Below are positions 51,323 through 61,579 of a DNA stretch of 64,000 bases, one piece after another; position 1 is the first letter of the stretch; every line of letters starts with the position of its first letter. The translations under genes were made by a program, and so were the position numbers. The DNA comes from Struthio camelus (Eukaryota > Chordata > Aves > Struthioniformes > Struthionidae), in NCBI RefSeq assembly GCF_040807025.1, contig NC_090942.1, positions 40,998,911-41,062,910 on the forward strand, given 5' to 3'. Under the pieces are notes generated by a model. It searched no databases. It was not told the origin of the DNA and saw only the letters and a list, made by a program, of their open reading frames with translations.

Positions 51323-52712
51323 CTTACCTCCCACCTCCCTCTCAAAAGTAAGAATTGTATGTGGCTTTCTGCAGTATTCTGCACCTTTTCTATTCTGCCT
51401 GGTGAAGAATCGGCTATCAGACACATCCATGTTCCACCTGTGCCAAGTCCTACTCAAATGAGTCTGTTTTCCTGCTTGCTGCAAATGCCACAGAAGGAAT
51501 GGTGTCTCCTGATCATCTAGCTTAGGTGCTTGACAAATAGGGAGGCCAGATATCTTTTATGTAACCAGAGGAATCTGAAACTTTCTGTTGACTTTGGTGG
51601 TGTATAATGACTTTACAGCCTTTAGAAGTGAAAGGAGGAGATCACAGCCTGGCTGGTGTCCTGCCGCTTCTTGGCAGGACGTGACTTGACTCGGTGTGCA
51701 CCAGGGTAACACAGACGTACCTGATACAGCAGCCTATCCTGATTTGCTTCCTCTCGTACCCTCATCACCAGCAAACCGTGCTTTTGCTTGCATGGTGCAG
51801 CCCTGATGCTGGGTCCACACCTGAGTAATTCAGGAACTGCAGGGGTAACTGCAGTGGGTCTGAGAAACTTGGTGTGAAACTTCTTTTTTCAGGCACTCGA
51901 GTCCTTGTGCAGTGGTGGCCCCTTTGATAGGCCCCTAGTGTATCGGTGCTTCAGAGATATTTTGAATTGCTTAAATCTGAAGAAAATGTTTTACAAAATG
52001 ATTCTATATGGATTATTTAAAAAGTCTACTTAGAAACTTTGCAGCTATTTTGCGATGAACCATCTAACAGAAGTATTTTGAGAAGGGACAGTGCGAAATA
52101 CTAGATCAAGTTTCATCATGTAGCTGCACTGGCCACAACTGGTTATGCTGTGTGTCTTTTGGGCAACACTCTTAGCAGTTTGAATGTGCCCTTTGGCTTT
52201 TTGGTGCATGTAGTGCTAAAGTTACATTTTTGCAAAACCTGGTTCTTTCAATAGCACAGTGTCCTCTGTTCTTAAGACTTGAGTGATGTGCTCTTCTCCT
52301 ATGTAGTTGTTTGGTTCTTGCACCAGTTGAAGCCATAACATACCAGTTTTGATGATCCACAAAGATCAAATGCTCTGCTTTCTTAGCTTTTTTTTTCCCT
52401 CCCATGGTTCCTTCAGAGAATCAAAATTACTTTCAAGAACTGTTTTTCTTTCCTTCCTTCTCTTTGGATTTGGAAGCATGAATTCTGTGCTTCCATTTTC
52501 TTTTTTTACTTTTCCAGTCAGCTCTGAAAACGATTGAGGCATGAATTTCTACTTGTTTCCATGCTGTGACAAAGGTGATTTGAGAATAATTTCTATATAT
52601 CTTGCAAGGAGGCAAAGTTCCATTTAGAGTGTCTAATAGAAAGAGCAGACCAATATACAGGTTTTATTGGGGTTAGCAGAGAGCAGTATATACTTACAGC
52701 TCAAAATATTTT

Positions 52713-52727
52713 GGGGGGGGGGGGGGG
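52713..52727 (+). repeat. 15-base poly-G run
   Basis: Uninterrupted guanine run in presumed intron, able to form a G-quadruplex in the transcript if the + strand is transcribed. Confidence 0.9.
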
Positions 52728-53239
52728 CATTTGTCTTGCCCCCTCTCTTTGGGGGCACTTTGGGGACATTTAGATGTCTTGCATAATTTTCTTATGAGAC
52801 TAATTCTGGATTATTTTTACAGTAACTTATCTTTACAGGTTGAGGGCACCTCTACTCTAATCCTGTCCATTTGACAAAGTATCTCTAGATACATTAGAGA
52901 TCTGTAGTTATATAGTTCATGCTGTGAACTCCTTCCTTTATTTCGAAAAAAGGCTTACTACTGTTTCATTTTTAGGTCTCCAAAATACTGCTACAGAAGT
53001 GAAGTTTTGACAGTTACTGACTCTTGCTTTAGTATGTGTGTGATTATAGCTTTTTACTTACTGCATTTGCTTTTTGCTTTAAAGCTGTTCAGAAACTTCA
53101 TTTTTAACATTTTTATATTTTTATTCAATGCATAAATGTTTTGAAGTGGGTGTTTTTTTAGTTCATGGAACAATGAGAATAATTTTAGCAAGTAACAATG
53201 TGTTTTTACTAATATTTTATTAATCTACTTCATTTACAG

Positions 53240-53312
53240 GAAGTGTTCGTCAGTCAAAATTTGCTTACCTCAGCAGAGACAAAAAATTAATGGGCAAAAG
53301 TACAGTGTATAG
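53240..53312 (+). other. candidate exon 2, 73 bp
   Basis: The acceptor is TTCATTTACAG at 53,239, with a T-rich tract and a consensus branch word TACTAAT at 53,207-53,213 (branch A about 27 bases upstream). The donor is TATAG|GTAGGT at 53,312/53,313. Joined to exon 1, frame 1 stays open through both exons and reads SVRQSKFAYLSRDKK, then an ATG at 53,290 (MGKSTVY up to the junction). A second frame starts at the exon 1 ATG (21,123), reads MRKCSSVKICL onward and ends with a TAG formed by the last three exon bases. The third frame stops at TAA. I do not recognise the gene. It may be a 5' untranslated exon. The ATG at 53,290 lacks a purine at -3 but has G at +4. Confidence 0.45.
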
Positions 53313-56300
53313 GTAGGTAGCTGTTTTCAGTGCACTTAAGGTTCTTTGAGGAGAACCTTATTCTAAGGTAATGGCGTAGTAATCAAAACATAAGATTTTA
53401 TGCTTTAAAATATTTAGGCAGTGGATTCAAAGATGAATATACTTCAAAGCCACTTTTCTTAAACACCTCATGTTTCCCACTTTTATAATGAGACTTTACT
53501 TAGTTTAAAAAAAAAAAGAAGTGGAATGATGTGTGCACATGTGTATGCCAGAGAGAAACTGAAATAATAACTTTTAATAATTTAATTTTAAAAATGTTGG
53601 AAATATTTTTTCAAGACATATCAATAAAATCTTTCTGATACTTTTACCAATTTGGGACATACCTTCCCGAATTTAAATTGAAGTTTGGACATCTTTAATT
53701 TGCTAACTATCAATATTTTACTAATTTAATGCATCTAAATGTAGTACAATAATAGTTATGCTTCAATAAACTCCTTTCTTTTGCCATATTCTCTAATCAT
53801 AGTAAAAATCGGTCAAGGTTCCATGACTGTAACTTTGCATCGGTGGTGTCATACAGGGCGGATGGATGGGTTCGGCGTTTTGGCATATGGCTAACACTTG
53901 GATTTTATTTACCCACCTAAAAAAATAGATCCTGGACTAAAACTTTCTATATTAATATAGCCTATTTTGCAAATAAATGTTCTTTGGAATCTCTTGTGTT
54001 CCTTCAGCTCAAATGGTAAGGGCAAAATAATCCCTTAAAACAACTTTTTGTTGTTTAATCGGAAATATATTTTAATAGACTGTTTCCTAGATAGCATTGC
54101 ATTTAATTCAATAAAATCATCTTTGCAGTGGGAAAGTGTAGTTTTAGGATCTTTTTGTACTGCCTCAAAATCACTAACGTAAACAGTCAGTGGCTTTTAG
54201 TTTTTATTGCAAGTTTCACAATCCGTGGTGCCACATTGTGCAGCCAGTGTGGCAGAAAGTAGAGAAGGAGAAAGGGTGACTTTTAAGCCATTTTAAAAGT
54301 AAACTTAGCTAAAATTGCTGTTAGGAGAGAATCATAGTTGGTAAACTAATTGGAGCCTTCAGTTTATTGAAAAAACTTCTGAATGTGGTAGGAAGGCGCT
54401 AGAAGTTAAAAACATATGAGTTAACTTTGTGTTTGCCAAACAGCATGTTAAAACAGTCTGGGCATGTTCCCAGTAACATGTCATGACATGTTTAAGGCTC
54501 ATTAAAATAAGACGAGCATAAGAGTCAGCAAACCTCAAGAATAGCTTGCTTTTAGTGACTGCTCTGTTTTACATTTTGGCACATATGTGTTTGAATTTAA
54601 TAAGGTACTTTGGTTAGTCCTAGAAGTCATTTTTTAAGTGTTTTTCCCTTAATTTGTCTCATGTTGTTTGTTATGCCCAGTTATGATTTAGTATTTAGAT
54701 GTGACTGTGGACTTTCCTCCTATGTACTCCTAGCTCTTGAACCAGAATTTCTAATTGATTGGAAAAAGGTTATGGTTGGCACCAGTTGATTTCTTGTTCC
54801 TCAGAATAATTTGTCAAAGTTTGCTTTTGCTTCCCAAGGTGGTCTCCGTGTTGTTTTGACTTTCCTAGAGCAAAACTGGATAGGTAGTGTACCTCCCCAT
54901 TAGAGAGTGTGCCTTTTCACAGACAGTTACTGAGAGTGGTTTTTGTTTTATAGCGTGCTTCTCTTCAGTCTCCCCTGCAGTGGCTGGAAGAAGCTGTGGT
55001 CTGAACAGCCTGTTGCATATTACAGTTTCATATACTGGTGAAGGCTTTGTTTTGTGAGCCAGCACTTAGAGCACAGCAACAGAGTAGACATAACGTTAAC
55101 AGAAGTTTGAGAAGCTGCAGTTCCAGATATCCTTGATAGCAGGAAGACGAGAGCCACGCTGACTTAGTTGCTGTGACAAGGAAGGCAGGTGACTATTCTT
55201 GTTTAAGAATGAATTTATTCTAACTTGGTAATAGAATCACTTCTTGTAAGCTGGAAAAACTTAAAACAGATACAGACAGCAGGGCATGGGGGTTAAGGAC
55301 TGGCATAGCTTGTGTGCTCCTAGTCACGTGATTCAGGAGTGGCTGCTCAGCCTGGCTTATTTGAATTTGGACTAGATCTGATACTTTGTGAAGCAGTACC
55401 AGACTGACCTGTTTTGAAATACTGGATTCATAGATTTGTGAGGTCATTCATTTATTGACAGCAGTCTTCAGCTCTGTTCCCTCTGAAGTGTTAAAATGGC
55501 TTTATCTTGTAGAAGAAGCCTGCTTTGGTTGTGCGCCCTTATCTTTCAGTCTAACACTTTTCATATCAAGAAATTCTAGAGAATCCTCTAATAGAAAATT
55601 ATACCTAACGTATGTTTTGTTTCCCTTTAAAGTAGGTATTTTACAACAGACCTTAGACCATAGGGGTGCCTTCATGAAAATGTTCTTTTGTTTGCATTAA
55701 ATCCTCGAGAATAAATGTGCTTCTTTGCTCAAAAATGAGGTAGACGTATTTCAGAGACTCCCATTTAGAGGATCTTTCAGTCCATATGAGCACATACGGA
55801 AAAAGACAAAGTGTAAAATTCAGCTTTCATATAAAAGGCAAGACTAATTAAAAAAGTTAATGCCCTTTACAGAGAGGGATGGGAGAATCCTTGCAGAGAA
55901 CAGCACATGTGCTCTTTTCTTGATGAGAAGAAATGAGCAAGTATCAGTCCAGAGCAAAAGATCGGATGATAAACGCTAGAAGTCACTGAGCTTCCAAAGG
56001 AATTACAGGCTTTCTCCTAATTCCCCCCTCCCCCCAGCAATTTTTTTATCACTATAAATAACTGAGATTTGAAATAATTTTCCTCTGAAATTCTTCAGAA
56101 TTATAGTAAGAAAGCAAGCTATTAAACTGGAAAACAATAATAAAGGGAGGAAAATAAGAGCCCAAGGAAGTACTCTTTACCTAGAAAGCAGAAAGCCATA
56201 ACAATTTCATTTCAATCTTTGTCAGTTAAGTGGAGTATGGACTTCACAGTGAGTCCAGGAAAAATGAATACTTTGAGGATGCAGAGAATACTTTCTAAGT

Positions 56301-59300
56301 TCGCTGGGTCATAATATATTAAAAATCTTTTGCAGAATTTATTCTGAAATAACCTGAAAAGAAGAAACTTAAAATTCTTTTAAAGTTTCTGTCTTTTAAG
56401 ATAACTTTCAGTTCTTCAGTTTTGTCTGTTCATCTAGGGCTGTGCTTGCTTAAACCAGCTATCTAAGCATTTATCCAAAGCTGAGCAAATTTATCTTTTA
56501 AAAGAAACTTTAACTCATGTATCTTTTTTCTATATATATTCTTCATGGCTTGCTAACAGATTCTGGTCCTTCAGTGTTATTTTCTCATAGCACGTTTATT
56601 TTAGTACTAGATGTATAGATTAACTGGCATTGTTCAATAATTTAAATTTTTCCAACTGAAATTTTAGACTGAAGGTTAACACTTTATTGAGAAGCATGGC
56701 GGTAGCAGTGATTTGGGTCTTTTTAAGATCTATGGGCTCTTTTGGCTCTTATGGATTCTTTTGTTGTTGTTGCTGTTCTTTCACATATTAAAAAAGATGA
56801 TTCAGAAGGTAAAGGAAAAGAGTATGGGCTGGTTGGCAGTTCATGCACTGTGAAGTGAAAAATGGGATGGTTGAAGTGGTTACACCTTGAAGTGGTCTGC
56901 TGGGAGAAAATGGGGCATCTAAGTTGCTACTCTTACTCTGTTCAGCCACAACTGGGTGGCAGCCCCTAGGGGAAGGAACATGATGAAAGCTTAAGATGGT
57001 AGCCGTATCTGCCACCTTAGTTTAATCTACCACTGCATTTTATGAGTGCCATATTATATTTATTTGATATTGTTGTCTGCCGTACAACAATATATCCTTC
57101 CAGTAGCGTGAATTTGAACGACAGGGTGCTTTCCTCTCTTCCTTATTTCTTAGTGCCTTCATATTCCCACTTACATTTTCTTGGCAGTTAAGGATAATAT
57201 CTGTTGGGGTTGCTGCTATTGCATTGTCCTACCTGTTCCCCTGTGGTGTGGTGTTCTGTGACCATGTAGTGAAGCCACCTCAGGGAGCAGAGTCTCTGGA
57301 AATGTAACTAGTCAGCCAAGAGCAGGACTGTGACAATAGCCTTTGCTGCTGTGACACCTTATGCTTTGTGAAAATGCTGCTCAGCTAAGCTAGTGATGAT
57401 TCAAGCTGTAGTGAACTTGGGTGGTGGGGGGGGAGGTGGACATTCTTCCTATGCAGCACCTTAATGTAAGAATTGCCCTGTGCAGGCTTAGAAGGCTTCT
57501 CTCTTGCTTCCAAATCTGAAAAACTTGCTTACCATCACTTCTTGTAACTGTAGCCTCTAGTAGATCACGGTTATGTGTTTGTATTTTTCCCTCCTGTAAC
57601 TGACTTGCTGTTGCTTACAAGCTAATTTTAGAAATATCATAAATTCTCAAATGAAAATGACACTTTGTGTCTTCAGTAAACTGAATTCTACCAACCATCG
57701 CTATCATATGTGTTTTTGTTGTTGTTGTTTTACTTTCAGAGCTTTTGTCCAGTATTCAGTTCAGTAAATGAATCATCTAGACTTTTCTTTACAGTTACTC
57801 AACAAAATTAAAATGAGTACTTCAGAAGTAGTAGCTTATAATGTATTCTTCCTTCAAGGAAAATCCAATTTCTGAGATACATGTTTTCTGTTATAGCAGA
57901 ATTCACTTGATCATTTAGGGGGATATGAATGTATGTAATTATTTTGTTTATGACTCTAATTTTTTTTTCTGTATAGTACTTAGATGGTCCAGCAATGTAG
58001 TCATCTTTTCTGCTGTTCATTGTAAACAGAAGGCTTTTGATATATAATATGCATTCCGTGTATGTGGATTAATTTGAATTTTGAGTGCAAATGTTAAAAC
58101 TTTCTAATACTTAAGATACAGACAAAGTAAACACAGAATTCAGTTCTCTGAAATTTGTTCTGAATTTTGAAAATGTGACCAAGAAATCATTCTTCATCAA
58201 CCCAGAATTAGCTTTCCTGAACAAGATTTAAGGCTGGAATCATGTCTGTTTTTAAAATCAAGTTTAACTTTAATTTTTTCTTTTGGATGAAGAAAAAGAC
58301 GATTGTATCGTTTAAGAAGCAAGAACTTTTTCCAGGGCTTGGCTGCCCATAAGAAGATTTGAAAGAATTTGGCATCAGATTGTGGTTGTAGTGATTTTAA
58401 ACGTTTTCTCCATCTGCAATACTGAAAAAATGGTATGAGACTTAAATTGATTTGAATGCTTTACTGTTACAAGTGTAGATGAAAGCGTAATAGCACTACT
58501 GATCAGGAATAGTTTTTGAATTTCGTGAGATCAGCTATAGAAAAAGTAGTACTGAAGTTGGGGTCTTGCTTTTGCAAACACTTCACCAAATACAAAACTT
58601 TCATTGTGAGCAAGACTATGCATATTGGTCGGTCTGTCTGTCTGTCTCAAGAGGCTGCAATGTTTCCAACTTCTGAGATGAAGATTGAGTAGCCACCTCT
58701 TAAATAAAAATACATATTTCAATGAGAGCAGTACATCGCGGGAAATGATGCACTATTGTTGATTTTGCCAGGCTCTTGAGGTACTAAACATTGCCATCTT
58801 GTCTTGGAAATCTAAATACGTGCAACAGCATTTTCTGAGAAACTGTGAGGAACGTATGGGATGTAGGGGACCATTCCACGTCTGGGACCTGGGCCAGGTC
58901 TAGGCAACACTTGCAGTCTGAGCTTAGACTGCCAATTTGTGGTAGCTCTGTTTTAAAATATAGTGGCATAAAGTCTGTCGCATCAAGGGAGAATGGCTTT
59001 AGAGTGAAATATGACATTATTTCAGTGTTTGATATTAGAACAAAGTTTATAGTACACTTTGAGGCCAACACTTTAAAATATGGGAGTCTGACTGAAAGCC
59101 TCGTGTTTAAATGGTGGAGCGCATAGCTAGTCGAATTCATTTTGACATCCTTAAGGGAGAACAGGATGATTGAAGAGATTTGATTTAAATTTGTAGAAGA
59201 TTAGTGCAGTGGAAATGCTTCATTTGCATTTACTACTTTCTGTATTTTACTTGGTGGTTGTATTTGTGATAGCATGTTAAGGATCTCAGTGAGTTTGTGA

Positions 59301-61575
59301 CTTCTCCTCCAGCATTGAATAGTATGTAATTCTGAAAATTCTTTACTAAAATCAATTAAAAAGAGGGTGCAAAATTGTAGTTTAGCGATTTAAGTTGTTA
59401 AACACAGCTGCTACTTTTCCATTATCTTTAAAAGAAATTTAGTAATTCTTTTTCTTTCTTCTAAGACTGGGTTTTGTCCTTGTTCTTTAGATAGGACATG
59501 AAATATCAAAGCGCTATTTTGTCATCCTTTATTTTATAGCTGAACCCTGTGCAGTTGTAATCGCAATGCAGCCTGGCTTTGCAATTAGAATGTTACAAAA
59601 AAACAGGCCCTGACTTATTTTAAGAAACATGCTGCTTAAAGCATTCTAGTGCTTTCATTTAAAAAAAGTTTTTAAAAATTCCTGTCCTTTGGTTAATGTT
59701 GCATTTATGGCTTTGCCTAGAAGAGTCACAGACTCTTAAATATATTTGGGGGGGGGGACATGCTAAAAAGCCGTATATGAATTTAACTTTGACCTGCCTG
59801 TGCTCTTGGGAAACTTCTGCATTTGCAGAATGTACCTTTAGTATGATTGCAATGCCTGGAGGAGGAGAGTCACTGAGAGGCAAGTATGCTGCCAGGAAGT
59901 TGTGGCAGCTCATAAATATTTCTCTCTTCAGCAATTTAATACATTAAAATAAAACCGGAAAATTCAAAACACAGAGAATGTTTAAGGTAAGACAGGGTGT
60001 TTGACATGCTGCATGCACAGAATGAGTTCTTTGGCCAGAATATTCTTAGCCATTTCTATTTTTAAAATACTTCTAGAAAAAAAGAAGCCCAAATGTATTT
60101 CTAAAAGGCCTTGACGTTTTCAGCATAAAATGCAAACAATGGAATTAGCTCTTTCTTGAGGATGCTTTCAAATACCTGACCTGCAGCTTGCATTAAAGAT
60201 TGTGTGTGTGTGAACATACTGTTAGGCATATCATTTTAAAAAATGAGGTGTATTGTCTTTCAGTTGTCCTCAGCCTATCTCCTGATTCCTAAATAAAACA
60301 AATCCTAAACAATCTACAAGTTTTTTTTCTAGCAGAAACTACGGTGGAAAATGGGCTCACTACTGGTTTACTTAATGTCAGTGAACTCCATTTGACTAAT
60401 GAAAGAAAAAAGTTACTGTTGCTACCCGCTAATCCTGATCCTCATCTGCCTATACAGTGTATACAGTGTTTAACTGCAGGAAATACTTAAGAAACAAGGA
60501 CTCATTTCAAATAAAATGTTTCAGATGAATCAAGTCTTCAAGTTTTGCCTATATGGAGGACGGAGTAGGCAGGCATTTCATCTGTCCCAAAAAGTTAATG
60601 GGAATCAGTTGTTACACAAAAGATAACTGTAGTCTTCCTGAAAAGAGTTGCCTATTTAGAGTCAACTTGGAAATGTTCTGATCTGAGAGATGTAACGTTA
60701 CCATTCTTTTCTCTAAAGCACAGGTGAAGCGGTCTGGACTGTTGGCCAATATTCTCAACTGAGAGCAAGTAAAAAGTTAAAGAAGTCTTATTCCTTAAAA
60801 TTTATTCCACGACAGAAGAGATTTGATGTGATGGAAACGTCTAGATCTTGAGAACATGAACCAATTTTCAATTACTTCAGAGTTTGTTTTTTCCTCTCAG
60901 ATCTTTATCTCCTTGCCTGATTTATAGGTTATAGGAGAAAGTTTTAAATAGCGTATGATCTAGCAAAAAATAGTGTCCAGTGAACAGGTATAGAATACCT
61001 AATGATAGCTACTATAACGTATTTCATTAAATGAGGCTTAATATATTACAAAAGTACAGATTTAGAAAGCCTATCTGTGTGCGTTTTTGGCTTCAAATGA
61101 ATAGTGTATGTAGGAATTGTTAAGAAATGTTGAACTGTATGTAAGGTAATGATTTTACAGAGAAAGCTGGAAAATACTTAGCAGATGAAAATGATACTAG
61201 TTTGGCTTAGATATGACATAAAAGATGCATCAAGATTTAAGAGAAAGAATGTTCTTCCAGTGGTACAGATGTGCAGCTGGTCTTTCTTGCTTACTGACAA
61301 ACATATCAACATTGTTTTTGCTCTGCTCAAAAGTCTCTTAGCACATTATCGGCATACTTCTTCCCGTGAGTGTGAGGCTCAATTGATTTTAACCTTATTT
61401 TCTCCATGCTACCCTCTCCTGCTCTGCCAGTACATCTGCTGGCATTCTTCAATTTTGTGTCCTGTGAATGGATAAAGCTTCTGTAGACCCTTTGGGAATG
61501 TTATTTTCTCTTTCTTCACCCTCACCTAAACTAGGAATGATGGAGGTGAGAGAGAATGACCAACGGTCTAGTTAA
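53313..61575 (+). other. candidate intron 2, no further exon fixed
   Basis: AT-rich sequence downstream of the candidate exon 2. The first 500 bp are very AT-rich, with TAATTTAAT words. The stretch at about 58,850-59,125 carries a 93-aa frame whose distal part looks like an ancient amniote LINE tail. A 55-bp interval at 59,932-59,986 has good splice sites but stops in all three frames. Short G and C runs lie near 56,030, 57,425 and 59,750. Nothing else was recognised. Confidence 0.4.
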
Positions 61576-61579
61576 GTAG

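Larger units (their letters stand above)
50215..53206 (+). other. distal intron 1, no gene seen
   Basis: AT-rich intron-like DNA. It contains an imperfectly flanked 25-bp direct repeat (51,212-51,236 and 51,298-51,322) and a 15-G run (52,713-52,727). A GC-richer patch at about 51,640-51,860 was examined and not identified. Confidence 0.45.
21128..53239 (+). other. candidate intron 1, about 32 kb
   Basis: If the two candidate exons belong together, this is a 32.1-kb first intron with GT at 21128 and AG at 53238-53239. Long first introns are usual for CpG-island regulatory genes. The longest homopolymer runs on the + strand are T (15 at 32,791; 24 at 40,208; 25 at 46,929), consistent with transcription of this strand. 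It contains the SINE, CR1 and DIRS-like relics listed separately. Undetected exons may lie within it. Confidence 0.45.
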
